From the NCBI GenBank assembly GCA_900547765.1, contig URIA01000008.1, positions 1 through 53,258 on the forward strand: 53,258 nucleotides of DNA, read 5' to 3'. The notes beneath the pieces are model-generated. The model made no database searches. It worked only from the letters and a program-made list of their open reading frames with translations, and was not told the origin of the DNA. Origin of the DNA: an uncultured Collinsella sp. (GTDB lineage Bacteria > Actinomycetota > Coriobacteriia > Coriobacteriales > Coriobacteriaceae). Of this stretch, positions 9,252-18,279 are shown in pieces; position 1 is the stretch's first letter; the number at the start of each line of letters is the position of its first letter. A program made the position numbers and the translations under genes.

Positions 9252-9412
9252 GTTCCGCCGTTCTGACGAACGGCGGACCAGTTGACGCTGCGCGCCGTCC
9301 AGAGCGACAATTTGTCATTCAAAGGGCAAGGCATGACCAGAAGGTCTATGCCTTGCCTTTTTCATGCCAACTTGTTCGCTCTGGGTGGCGCTCGCTGGCT
9401 GCGCCAAGACAT
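9249..9412 (+). repeat. Stop-codon-abutting hairpin repeat, copy 1
   Basis: Begins TAGGTTCCGCCGTTC, with TAG serving as the hspR stop. A 9-base stem (CCGCCGTTC/GAACGGCGG) comes first. A long hairpin follows, with arms 9296-9334 and 9348-9388 and a tip of GACC-AGAA-GGTC. The right flank up to about 9412 also matches copy 2 at 47209. The rest of the gap to 9653 shows only a loose inverted repeat (9424-9433 with 9506-9515) and no gene. Confidence 0.75.
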
Positions 9413-9653
9413 AGGCGGCCATGTGGTCCGGGCGTGACGGAGTGGTGTCTCGCTGGTCCTCGGCCTTGCCTGCGGGATCGCTCGACTACCAAACAGCCCG
9501 CCGGCGCCGGGACCACTTCGTCCAAAAATCACCCGTAAAGGCGCGTTAGTCTAATAAATCTATCCCTTAAGGAACGCGGCTTGCTAGTGTTGTCTGGGCA
9601 TTGATGGCTGCGTGGTTCAAGAGACGGTGGCATTACCATTTGTTTTTTCAAGT

Positions 9654-9697
9654 AAAGAGGTCCGTTTCCCTGGGTTGGGGAAACGGACCTCTTTTTG
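9654..9697. terminator. Intrinsic terminator of the LAxTG surface protein gene
   Basis: A perfect 17-base stem (9654-9670 with 9678-9694). On the minus strand it follows the surface protein gene; on the plus strand it ends in TTTTT, so it is bidirectional. Confidence 0.85.
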
Positions 9698-9739
9698 TCT
9701 CTGGGCTTGTGGATTGGCGAAGACAATAACCGCTGGCAG

Positions 9740-10771
9740 CTATTTTGGGTTCTTGATGCGGCGCACACCCGCGGTGGCTATTCCGAGTCCTGCGGCGGCG
9801 ATTCCTGCGAGTGTGATTGCGCTCGGCGCTGCGTCTCCCGTGTTCGCGAGCTTGCCGGCGGTCGTATCTGCTTGCTTGCCGCTGCTTGTGTTCGCTTGCT
9901 TGGTTGAGCTTGGTAGGGCGTCTTTGCCGGTTGCAGGTGAGCCAACGGGCGGTGTCGCCTCGGCGGGTTGCGCTGAGCCGGAGGGAGGCACTGTCTCGGT
10001 CGGTTTCGCTATCTCGGGCGAGGTGGCCTTGTCTGCCGCGGCCTTTGCCTCTTCGTATGCCTTGCAGGCGTCGTCATAGGCCGTTTGCGCCTTTTTCAAA
10101 TTGTCGAGGAGCGCATCTCGCCAGGCTATGAACTGGTCGATATGGGCTTTATATTTCTCTGCAGCACGTTCACAGTCATTAACTTGTCTTTCCTGCCTTT
10201 CGAGGCGGCCCTTGACCTCGCGGAGCTCCATTTCGCAAAAGTCAACTCGCGCTTTTGCCGTTACGATCTCTTGGCGCAACTGCTTTATTTGCTGTTTAAC
10301 AGTTTCGACAAGCTCCTCGTCGCCGAGTGCTTCGAGTGCCTTAAGCGCCTCAAGTTTCTTGTCTAATTCTGCCTGGAGCTCGCTTACCCGGTTGATGGAC
10401 TCGTCGTATTTGGCTTGGGCTGCATCGACGTCCGCTTGCATGGCGGGAAGGGATTTCCTCAATTCGGCGGCTTGCGCCACCATCTTGTCGCGGAGCTCTT
10501 GAAAACGGGCGATGTCATTATTGAATCTCGCAATTTTCTCGGGACTTGCGGCGTCTTTTGCGGCCTCGAGGTTTTTGAGCGCTTCCTGCATGGCTGCATA
10601 CGCTTTTTCTTTTGCGGCGGCCGCGTCTTCCGTCTGCAAGGCAACTGCACCGGTGGGGGAACTGGTTTCTGCCGCGATCGCCGTTACGGGGGCGATTCCC
10701 GCGACAAGTGCCGCGGAAAGGGCGATGCCCATAGTTGCTCGTCTTGCTCTTCTTGCGAGAATGTCGTTCAT
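9740..10771 (-). CDS. Sortase-anchored coiled-coil surface protein with LANTG signal
   Basis: A 343-residue exported protein of unknown function. Residues 1-34 are a signal peptide (RRARRA, then a hydrophobic Ala-rich stretch ending near AIAAE). Residues about 45-245 are Ala, Lys, Glu and Gln-rich heptads, predicted as a long coiled coil, with three cysteines. Residues about 245-305 are a Pro/Ser/Thr-rich wall-spanning stretch. LANTG at 308-312 is followed by a hydrophobic segment and RRIKNPK. LAxTG is the signal of class E sortases in high-GC Gram-positives. It stands alone between a terminator and its own promoter. A binding or adhesion role is a guess. Confidence 0.85.
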   Translation of the reverse strand: MNDILARRARRATMGIALSAALVAGIAPVTAIAAETSSPTGAVALQTEDAAAAKEKAYAAMQEALKNLEAAKDAASPEKIARFNNDIARFQELRDKMVAQAAELRKSLPAMQADVDAAQAKYDESINRVSELQAELDKKLEALKALEALGDEELVETVKQQIKQLRQEIVTAKARVDFCEMELREVKGRLERQERQVNDCERAAEKYKAHIDQFIAWRDALLDNLKKAQTAYDDACKAYEEAKAAADKATSPEIAKPTETVPPSGSAQPAEATPPVGSPATGKDALPSSTKQANTSSGKQADTTAGKLANTGDAAPSAITLAGIAAAGLGIATAGVRRIKNPK

Positions 10772-10801
10772 CTCGGCACCTCATTTCAAGGGTCGGCGAC
10801 T

Positions 10802-10834
10802 CACTTGGTAGCACTAATGTAAGTATACCAAGTG
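10802..10834. promoter_or_regulatory. Candidate operator over the surface protein promoter
   Basis: A perfect 9-base inverted repeat, CACTTGGTA (10802-10810) and TACCAAGTG (10826-10834). On the minus strand one arm overlaps the start of a good -10 box, TATACT. A repressor bound here would block the surface protein gene, which begins 31 bases away at 10771. The regulator is unknown. Confidence 0.5.
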
Positions 10835-10980
10835 GTCGACCCGACACTGGCTGGGCGTGCGCGTATACCCCTCTGAAAACTGAATCCCGTTAGAAATGAC
10901 GAGTTGTTTACGCTTCTTTTGGGGTGGCGGTACTATCATGGTTCGAATTGAGTGTGAATGATGATAGGGAGCGCCTTTTT

Positions 10981-12852
10981 ATGATTGAGCTGCTCAGGCG
11001 TTTTGGTGGTAAGTTTCGCCGGTATATGGTGATTGGCCCTGCGTGCAAGCTGATCGAAGTGATCTTTGACCTGCTTACGCCGCTGGTGATTGCCCAGATG
11101 ATCGATAAGGGTATTGGCGCACACGATGTCAACGCCGTCGTCCACTACGGCATGGTGCTTGCCGCCATGGCTGTGATTGGCATCTCGTTTACGCTCGTTT
11201 GCCAAAAGATGGCGGCGCTGACCTCGCAGGGCATGGGTACCGACATCCGCGGCGCGCTCTACCAGCACATCAACAAGCTGAGCTATGCTGAGCTCGATCG
11301 CTTTGGCACGCCGTCGCTCATCACGCGCATTACCAACGACGTCAACCAGGTGCAGCTCGCCGTGGCGCTCGGCGTGCGCATGCTCATCCGCTGGCCCTTC
11401 CTGGCGGTGGGCTCCATGGTCGCGGCCCTTGCCATCGACCTTAAGCTCGGCATTATCTTTTTGATCTGCACGCCCGCCATCGGCTTGGTGTTTTGGTTTG
11501 TCATGGCGCGCTGCATTCCGTACTACAAGCAGCTGCAGGCAAAGCTCGACCGCATCGCGCTCATTTGCCGCGAGGGGCTTTCGGGCGCCCGCGTGGTTCG
11601 CGCCTTTGTGCGCGAGGACCATGAGCGCGAGCGCTTTGCCCAAGCGGCCGATGACCAGGCACATACCGCCATCGCGGTGGGCAAGCTTTCGTCAATCCTT
11701 AATCCCGTCACGTTTTTGGTGATGAACCTGGGCGTGTGCGCCATCCTGTGGGTGGGCGGCATCCAGGTCAACGTGGGCGAGCTTACGCAGGGCCAGGTCA
11801 TGGCGTTCGTCAACTACATGACGCAGACCCTGACCTCCATCGTGTATGTCGCCAACCTGGTCGTGGTCTTTACCAAGGCGAGCGCCAGTGCGTCGCGCAT
11901 CAACGAGGTGCTCAATTGCGTGCCGAGCATCACCGACGAGGGCAACCAGCCGGTCGCGCTGCCCGAGCCGAGCGACCTGGCGGGCGGCGCTGTTCCGGTC
12001 CCTGCGCTGAGCTTTGACCATGCGAGCTTTTCGTTTGGCGCAGGTGCGGCAAATGCTGTGAGCGATGTGACCCTGGAACTGCCGGTGGGCAAAACGCTCG
12101 GCATTATCGGCGGCACGGGTAGCGGCAAGTCCACGCTCGTCTCGCTTATCCCGCGCCTGTACGATGCGTCGGCGGGAACGGTTCGCGTTTTCGGCCGTGA
12201 CGTGCGCTCGTGGAATCTTGACCAACTGAGGGAGGTTATTGGCATGGTCCCCCAGCGGGCGACCCTCATGAGCGGCACGATTCGTTCCAATCTGGCATGG
12301 CGTCAAAGGACGTGCTTTATGGATGACGTGCTTTGGGATGCGCTCGAGACGGCCCAGGCGGACGATTTTGTACGTAACCTGCCGGACGGCCTCGATGCTC
12401 CCGTCGAGGCAGGCGGCAAAAATTTTAGCGGCGGACAACGTCAGCGTCTGACTATCGCGCGTGCTCTGGTGGAATACCCGCAGATTCTCGTTATGGACGA
12501 TTCGGCATCGGCGCTCGATGTAAAGACGGATGCGGCTCTGCGCCGTGCGGTGCGCGAACTCGCAGGAAGAGCCCCGGTGTTTTCGAGGGGTGTCCCCATG
12601 ACAACGGTGATTGTGAGCCAGCGCGTCTCGACCGTTCGCGATGCCGACATGATCTGCGTGCTCGACCACGGCTCGGTCGCGGGCCTGGGTACGCACGACG
12701 AGCTGTACGTAAGCTGCCAACTCTATCGCGAGATTTGCCAGTCGCAGCTTCGCCGCGAGGAGCTCGAGGGTCAGCAGGGGAGTGCGGCGCCCGCGTCCGT
12801 CCCAAGCGCCCCGATCGCCTCCACATCCGCCTGCGCAAAGGAGGGCTGCTAA
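10981..12852 (+). CDS. ABC exporter half-transporter, subunit with non-canonical Walker B
   Basis: A six-helix type IV ABC exporter domain (about residues 15-310) is followed by an ATPase domain with IGGTGSGKST, FSGGQRQRLTIARAL and ILVMDDSASALD. The residue after the Walker B Asp is Asp, not the catalytic Glu. In heterodimeric exporters such as TM287/288 or BmrCD this marks the subunit forming the degenerate ATP site. The partner starts immediately after its stop. The ATG at 10981 is chosen because AGGGAG precedes it; a GTG at 10924 would overlap a possible promoter (TTTACG, 18 bases, TACTAT at 10933-10938). The substrate is unknown; drug or lipid export is usual for the family. Confidence 0.88.
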   Translation: MIELLRRFGGKFRRYMVIGPACKLIEVIFDLLTPLVIAQMIDKGIGAHDVNAVVHYGMVLAAMAVIGISFTLVCQKMAALTSQGMGTDIRGALYQHINKLSYAELDRFGTPSLITRITNDVNQVQLAVALGVRMLIRWPFLAVGSMVAALAIDLKLGIIFLICTPAIGLVFWFVMARCIPYYKQLQAKLDRIALICREGLSGARVVRAFVREDHERERFAQAADDQAHTAIAVGKLSSILNPVTFLVMNLGVCAILWVGGIQVNVGELTQGQVMAFVNYMTQTLTSIVYVANLVVVFTKASASASRINEVLNCVPSITDEGNQPVALPEPSDLAGGAVPVPALSFDHASFSFGAGAANAVSDVTLELPVGKTLGIIGGTGSGKSTLVSLIPRLYDASAGTVRVFGRDVRSWNLDQLREVIGMVPQRATLMSGTIRSNLAWRQRTCFMDDVLWDALETAQADDFVRNLPDGLDAPVEAGGKNFSGGQRQRLTIARALVEYPQILVMDDSASALDVKTDAALRRAVRELAGRAPVFSRGVPMTTVIVSQRVSTVRDADMICVLDHGSVAGLGTHDELYVSCQLYREICQSQLRREELEGQQGSAAPASVPSAPIASTSACAKEGC

Positions 12853-14712
12853 ATGAACCCGTACACTTCTTCCGGCTCGGTCGCTACGATGACGGCGAAC
12901 GTGTCCGGCAACGATAACCTCAACGACTTGGGTGATGGTCCGCGCCAGCCCAGCGATCCCGAGCGCTATCCCGTGGGTGCGGTGACCCGCCGCCTACTGG
13001 GCTATGTTCGTCCGCACCGCGTCTCGTTTACGGCGTCGTTTGTGAGCGCCGCCATCTCGGTGATTCTGCAGCTCTACACGCCTATTCTCATCGGCGAGGG
13101 CATCGACCTCATCGTTGCCGCCGGGCAGGTGGACTTTGACGCGCTGCTGCCGCTCGTTACCAAGCTCGCGATTGTCGTGGTGGGCGCGGCAGCCTTCCAG
13201 TGGCTGCAGGGCTACTGCGTCAACCGCCTGTCCTACGAGACGGTGCGTGACATGCGCGTGGAGGCGAGCGACAAGCTCAGCCGCATGCCGCTCAGCTTTA
13301 TCGACAGTCACGCCCACGGCGACCTTATGAGCCGTGTGGTCAACGATGTCGACCAAGTGGGCGACGGTCTGCTGCAGGGCTTTACCCAGCTTTTCACCGG
13401 CGTTATCACCATCGTTGGCACGCTCGCGTTTATGCTCTCCATTAACCTGACCATGACGCTCGTGGTGGTGCTTGTCACGCCGCTTTCCATTTTTGCAGCC
13501 GGCGCCATCGCCAAGCTTTCCAACAAGAGTTTTACGGCCCAGCAGCGTATTCAGGGTCAACTGGGCGGTCATATCGAGGAGTATGTGGGTGAGCAAAAGC
13601 TCGTGGACGCCTTCGCCTACGGCCCGCACGCTCAGCAGCGCTTCGATGCCCTTAACGCCGAGCTCTATACGGCAGGTGAGCGCGCGCAGTTTATGGGCTC
13701 GCTTTCCAATCCCGGTACGCGCTTTATCAACAACATCATCTATGCCGTGGTTGCTGTGATCGGCTGCGTGGGCGTGATCACGGGCGTGCCTGCGGCGCTC
13801 ACGGTGGGCGGCGTGCAGATCTTCCTGTCCTACGCCAACCAGTACACCAAGCCGTTCAACGAGGTTACCAACGTTATTACGCAGATTCAGACCGCGTACG
13901 CCTCGGCGCGCCGCATGTTTGCGCTGCTCGATGCCCGCGAGCAGGAGCCTGATGCGGCGGATGCCGTTGAACTTGCCGCCCCGCAGGGTGAGGTGACCTT
14001 TGAGCACGTGGACTTTAGCTATGTGCCCGATCGCAAACTGCTGCAGGATATCTGCATCGAGGCCAAGCCCGGCATGCGCTTTGCCCTCGTTGGCCCCACG
14101 GGCTGCGGCAAGACTACGCTCATCAACTTGCTGCTGCGTTTTTACGATATCGATGCCGGACGCATTGCGGTGGATGGCCGTTCCTCGCGTGACTACACGC
14201 GCGCAAGTCTGCGCCGTGCCTTTGGCATGGTGCTGCAAGATACTTGGCTGTTCGAGGGCACCGTGGCCGAAAACATCGCCTACGGCTGTCCCGACGCCAC
14301 GCGCGAGCAGGTTATCGAAGCCGCCAAGCGCGCGCACGCGCACAAGTTTATCGTGCAGCTGCCAGGCGGCTACGATACGGTCATCGGCGAGGACGGCGGT
14401 ACGTTTAGCCAGGGCCAAAAGCAGCTGCTGTGCATCGCACGCGTCATGCTCATCGACCCGGCGATTTTGCTGCTGGACGAGGCGACCTCGAGTATTGACA
14501 CGCGCACCGAACTGCAGGTTCAGGCGGCATTTGACGAGCTCATGGCCGGCCGCACAAGCTTTGTCGTGGCGCACCGCCTGAGCACCATCCGCAACGCCGA
14601 CTGCATTCTGGTCATGCGTGACGGCCAGATTATCGAGCGCGGCACGCACGACGAGCTGCTAGCGGCAGGTGGCTTCTACGCCGAACTCTACCGCAGCCAA
14701 TTCGCCCAGTGA
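12853..14712 (+). CDS. ABC exporter half-transporter, catalytic partner subunit
   Basis: 619 residues. A soluble N-terminus of about 45 residues precedes six membrane helices and an ATPase domain with LVGPTGCGKTT, a Q loop (VLQDTWLFEGT), FSQGQKQLLCIAR and AILLLDEATSSID. The canonical DE in Walker B makes this the catalytically competent partner of the preceding gene. The start ATG touches the previous stop (TAAATG), so the two are translated together, as expected for a heterodimer. No regulator gene is adjacent. Confidence 0.9.
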   Translation: MNPYTSSGSVATMTANVSGNDNLNDLGDGPRQPSDPERYPVGAVTRRLLGYVRPHRVSFTASFVSAAISVILQLYTPILIGEGIDLIVAAGQVDFDALLPLVTKLAIVVVGAAAFQWLQGYCVNRLSYETVRDMRVEASDKLSRMPLSFIDSHAHGDLMSRVVNDVDQVGDGLLQGFTQLFTGVITIVGTLAFMLSINLTMTLVVVLVTPLSIFAAGAIAKLSNKSFTAQQRIQGQLGGHIEEYVGEQKLVDAFAYGPHAQQRFDALNAELYTAGERAQFMGSLSNPGTRFINNIIYAVVAVIGCVGVITGVPAALTVGGVQIFLSYANQYTKPFNEVTNVITQIQTAYASARRMFALLDAREQEPDAADAVELAAPQGEVTFEHVDFSYVPDRKLLQDICIEAKPGMRFALVGPTGCGKTTLINLLLRFYDIDAGRIAVDGRSSRDYTRASLRRAFGMVLQDTWLFEGTVAENIAYGCPDATREQVIEAAKRAHAHKFIVQLPGGYDTVIGEDGGTFSQGQKQLLCIARVMLIDPAILLLDEATSSIDTRTELQVQAAFDELMAGRTSFVVAHRLSTIRNADCILVMRDGQIIERGTHDELLAAGGFYAELYRSQFAQ

Positions 14713-14752
14713 GCAAGTCCGTGGGGCTAGTTAATCAATCGACAGACGGTGG

Positions 14753-14780
14753 TTTACATCTGTCACGTTAGTACTAAGAT
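14753..14780 (+). promoter_or_regulatory. Promoter of the flavodoxin-like gene
   Basis: TTTACA (14753-14758), 16 bases, TAAGAT (14775-14780), in an AT-rich gap after the ABC exporter. Confidence 0.5.
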
Positions 14781-14833
14781 ATTCATCTAATAAATTGCAT
14801 TAGTGGCTTTAATTTTGGGGGAAACGAGGCAAC

Positions 14834-15391
14834 GTGACTATGACGTGCTCTTTGGTGGTTAACAGCAAGAGCGGTAATACCAGGATGGTTTCGGGTGCGA
14901 TCAAGCGCGCTCTGCAGACTGCGGGCGTTGAGTTTGTCCATGCCGCGGCGTTGAGCGACGATGCGGATGCAGATCAGGTTGCGCTCGAGGCGCAGGGGGC
15001 CTGCGCGGCCGACATGGTGCTCGTCGGTTTTTGGTGCGACAAGGGCGCGTGCACGCCTTCGGTCGCGGCGTTGCTCTCTGCCTTGCACGGCAAGCGCGTG
15101 TTCCTGTTTGGCACCTGCGGTTTTGGTGCCGATCAGAGCTATTACCAGCAGATTATCGACCGCGTAACTTCCAATCTGGCCGTGGATGCCGAGCTTGCGG
15201 GCTGGGCGATGTGCCAGGGCAAGATGGGCCCTGCGGTTAAGCAGCGCTACGAGGCAATGCTCGAGCAAGATCCCGACAACGCCCGATTTAAGATGCTGCT
15301 CGACAACTGGGTTGCCGCGAAGGACCATCCCACCAAGGAAGATATGGATAACATGGCTGCAGCCGCCAAGAAGGCCGTGCTAGGCGAGTAG
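14834..15391 (+). CDS. Flavodoxin-family protein
   Basis: A 185-residue cytoplasmic protein. The N-terminal SLVVNSKSGNTRMV is the phosphate-binding loop of the flavodoxin fold (T/S-x-T/S-G-N-T), here for FMN. LVGFWCDKGACT and FLFGTCGFGADQSYY match the flavin-contacting loops. It probably carries electrons or acts as an NAD(P)H-dependent flavin reductase; the partner is not evident. Two starts are possible, GTG at 14834 (used here, five bases after GAGG) and ATG at 14840. A terminator follows 43 bases after the stop. Confidence 0.8.
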   Translation: MTMTCSLVVNSKSGNTRMVSGAIKRALQTAGVEFVHAAALSDDADADQVALEAQGACAADMVLVGFWCDKGACTPSVAALLSALHGKRVFLFGTCGFGADQSYYQQIIDRVTSNLAVDAELAGWAMCQGKMGPAVKQRYEAMLEQDPDNARFKMLLDNWVAAKDHPTKEDMDNMAAAAKKAVLGE

Positions 15392-15433
15392 CTTCGCCGT
15401 TCGCGGTCCTTCGTGCAAAACAATACAAATGTG

Positions 15434-15461
15434 AAAGCCTCGAAATCCTCGAGGCTTTTTT
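15434..15461 (+). terminator. Intrinsic terminator of the flavodoxin-like gene
   Basis: A 10-base stem (15434-15443 with 15449-15458), AAAGCCTCGA/TCGAGGCTTT, is followed by TTT. Confidence 0.85.
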
Positions 15462-15535
15462 CTTGACACTCGTGGGCGCAACCGTGGCAAGCGTTCGCTG
15501 AATGTATTCAGAGTGGGACACGGTTTCCGGATGCA

Positions 15536-15560
15536 AAAAAGGCCACATGACGTGGCCTTC
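15536..15560. terminator. Short bidirectional hairpin
   Basis: AAGGCCAC, loop ATGAC, GTGGCCTT, preceded by an A-run. Just before it (about 15512-15525) lies a single unit GGGACACGGTTTCC of the alternating-unit repeat family. Confidence 0.55.
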
Positions 15561-15615
15561 AATTTATGATATGTTGCGGGTGCCCCCATGACAAGCCGCG
15601 TTTCAACACCGAGGC

Positions 15616-15744
15616 GTCTGCCCGGCGGCGCGGAATGTAAGGTTCATCGCGAGTTCCGCACGAGCCGGAGAGCACTTAATGTGCTCTCCGTGCGAGCAGG
15701 ACTGTCCGAGCAGGGAACCTTACATTCCGCGCCGCCGGGCAGAC
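15616..15744. repeat. Large nested palindrome with 29-base perfect arms
   Basis: Arms 15616-15644 and 15716-15744 are perfect reverse complements. The 71-base centre contains its own hairpin, GGAGAGCAC (15667-15675), loop TTAAT, GTGCTCTCC (15681-15689). It fills the gap between convergent genes with no other gene in 15392-15764. No second copy was seen in this window. Confidence 0.8.
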
Positions 15745-15764
15745 GAACCAGTTAAGACGCGCCG

Positions 15765-18065
15765 CTATTTGATCTTGGTTGTACCCGGCGCCAGGTTGGG
15801 GTCGGTCTCGTTGGCCTCGGTCTGGAAGTGCTCGGTGTACACGTTCTTGCCGTCGCGGAACATCTCGTAGTACTGCATCTTGGCGTAATCCTCGCGCGCC
15901 TTGGTGGCGGCTGCGGCAGCGGCGTCGTCACCGGTGACGTTGGAGGAAAGCGCCCAACGCAGGCTGGCGTCCTCGTAGCCGACGGAGTTGATGGCGGGCA
16001 GCGACTCGCGCAGTGTCATATGCGCCTTCTGATAGTCGGAAAGCGGGGCGCCGATCAGTTGCATCAGCTGGGTGGACAGGTAGTTGGTGGACAGGTCGTC
16101 GACCTCGCTCGTCTGGTCACAACCGGCAACGTCGTAGTTAGCCCAAATGATGTAGTCGGTCTGCCACAAGCGCTCCTGGTGGGTGGCGTCGTCCTCGCCG
16201 GTAAACCACTTATCGTTGAACTTGGACGGGAAGAACGGTTGGTGGTCGCCCCAGAACACCACGACCACCTTACGGTCGAGCTTGCTCAGGGCGTTGAGGA
16301 AGTAGCGCAGCGCCTGGTCGGACTGTTCGATGCACGAGACATACTCGTCGACATCGGAGAGCGTGCCGTCCTCGACGGTCTTGGCGTCCAGGTCGGTCGT
16401 GTCGATGTTCAGGTGCATCTGCTTGTCGACCGGCAGCAGGCCCGTGTCGTAGCCCGAGTGGTTCTGCATGGTCACGTCGAAGATAAACTGCGGATCGGCG
16501 TTCTGGTTGAGCAGATCAAGAATCTTGTCGTAGGTCGCCTGGTCGGTCACCATGCCGCGCAGGGTATCGGCGCCCTGGAAGTCGTTGATGGACAGGAACT
16601 GGTCAAAGCCAAAGTCCTTGTAGACGTTTTCGCGGTTCCAATTGGTCGCGTGGTTGGGGTGCATGGCCGTGGTGGCATAGCCGAGCGACTTGAACTGCTC
16701 GGCCAGATTCTCGGTCGTCTCCATGTTGTAGATGGTGTAGGGGTACACGCCCGAGCCCAGGTTGGCCATGGAGTTACCGGTCAGGAATTCAAACTCGGTA
16801 TTCGCGGTACCGCCACCATAGGCGCTCACGTAGAGCTTGCCGCGGCTGAGGCAGTTGGACAGGCTCTTAAAGTACTGCGGGCCCTCGTAGCCGGCGTGCA
16901 TGTTCTGGTAGATCGACAGATCCGAGAAGGTCTCGTTCATGATGGCGATGACCGTGGGCTTCTCGCTATCGAACTGCTCCTTTGCGGCGGCGCGCTCGTC
17001 GCTCTTGGCGGCATCGGACTTGTCATAGGCCTTGGCGTACTTTTTGAGCGTGGCCTTGGCGTCGTCGACAGAGTAGTCGGCGGGTTTAGGCGGCTTGATG
17101 GACTGCGCGGCACTAATAAATGCGGGCAGGTAGCCCTCGCGCCAGTAGCTCTCGAGCGGGCGCCAGGTGTAGACGGTGATGCCGAGGGTGTTGTAGTAGT
17201 CGATGAGTGTGACGTGCGCGGTCACGCCGCCCAGGCACAGCACGGCAACGAGCAGGTTGATGAGCAGCATGCGCTTGGCGTTGGCGGCGCCTTTCTGGCG
17301 ATGCGGCGCCACGATGCCGGCGTACTCGCACAGCAGCATCGAGATGGCGGTAAAGCCCATCGACAGCACGCAGAACAGCGAAATCGAGAAGGTGTAGCCG
17401 TTGCCGGCGACTGCGGCGGCGGTGGAGATGGCCGAAAGGTCGCCCGGCTGGATGGGCATGGATTTAAACGTGATGACGAAGAACTCGGCAATGCCCAGGA
17501 TAAAGAGGGCGAAGGCTAAGACCGCCGGAGCTGCGCCGTGGCGCTGGAACAGGAAGAACAGGCCGGCCATGAGCGTGGTGATGATGGCCCATTCGAGCAG
17601 GATGCACAGGGGGTAGACCCAGGTAAAGTCGTGGTTGGACGAGACCTCCATGCCCAGCAGCGCAAAGACGCCGGCAAGCAGCAAGCACAGCACGGCGGCG
17701 ACAAGCGGCTTGCCTACAAAGGCGCCGCGCAGGCGGGCGAGCTTGCCCGTGGGGGCGGGGGCGTCGGTCGAGGCGAATGCAAAGACGCGCGGTGCGACGC
17801 GATCGCGGGCGATGCTCGCCCAAGCGCAGCCGGTGAGAATGGCGTTGGTCAGGATGAGCATCACAAAGGCGAGCGGCTCGTTCTGTGCCACGAGGCCAAT
17901 AGCGCCCCAGACGGTCAAGAAGAGCTGGAATAGGCCGAAGGCGACGCTCCATCCAAGAGCGCTTTTGGCAACGGTGCCCGACTGAGCGCGAATGGCCTTG
18001 GCCTCGCGCAAAACAAGGTAGACGGTCGCCGCAAGACCGACGAGCGAGATGGCGGCTGCGAACAT
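15765..18065 (-). CDS. LTA synthase-family membrane phosphoglycerol transferase
   Basis: 766 residues. About nine hydrophobic segments in the first 270 residues are followed by an extracellular alkaline-phosphatase-type domain. Visible catalytic features are IAIMNETF (metal-binding Glu378), YGGGTANTEFEFLTG (Thr420 aligned with the LtaS nucleophile) and FWGDHQPFF (Asp607-His608). LtaS-type enzymes move glycerol phosphate from phosphatidylglycerol onto a glycolipid or glycan. The product here could be lipoteichoic acid or another phosphoglycerol-decorated polymer. The number of helices exceeds the five of LtaS. AGGAG seven bases before the ATG at 18065 fixes the start. Confidence 0.88.
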   Translation of the reverse strand: MFAAAISLVGLAATVYLVLREAKAIRAQSGTVAKSALGWSVAFGLFQLFLTVWGAIGLVAQNEPLAFVMLILTNAILTGCAWASIARDRVAPRVFAFASTDAPAPTGKLARLRGAFVGKPLVAAVLCLLLAGVFALLGMEVSSNHDFTWVYPLCILLEWAIITTLMAGLFFLFQRHGAAPAVLAFALFILGIAEFFVITFKSMPIQPGDLSAISTAAAVAGNGYTFSISLFCVLSMGFTAISMLLCEYAGIVAPHRQKGAANAKRMLLINLLVAVLCLGGVTAHVTLIDYYNTLGITVYTWRPLESYWREGYLPAFISAAQSIKPPKPADYSVDDAKATLKKYAKAYDKSDAAKSDERAAAKEQFDSEKPTVIAIMNETFSDLSIYQNMHAGYEGPQYFKSLSNCLSRGKLYVSAYGGGTANTEFEFLTGNSMANLGSGVYPYTIYNMETTENLAEQFKSLGYATTAMHPNHATNWNRENVYKDFGFDQFLSINDFQGADTLRGMVTDQATYDKILDLLNQNADPQFIFDVTMQNHSGYDTGLLPVDKQMHLNIDTTDLDAKTVEDGTLSDVDEYVSCIEQSDQALRYFLNALSKLDRKVVVVFWGDHQPFFPSKFNDKWFTGEDDATHQERLWQTDYIIWANYDVAGCDQTSEVDDLSTNYLSTQLMQLIGAPLSDYQKAHMTLRESLPAINSVGYEDASLRWALSSNVTGDDAAAAAATKAREDYAKMQYYEMFRDGKNVYTEHFQTEANETDPNLAPGTTKIK

Positions 18066-18279
18066 GCTGAGACTCCTCACAAACTTAAAACCTACGAAAA
18101 CGGGGGTTTACCCGATTGTTACCAAGATATGCGCAGCATTTAAGGGCTGCGCACAACAACCAGCCATAATAACGCGCGGGTGTGGCGGTGTTGCGCAATG
18201 GAGTGTCGACCTGCGCGATAATGGACGGGAATTACACGGAAACATAAAGGCTTCTTAAAGAAATGGCGAGGATGAGGCG

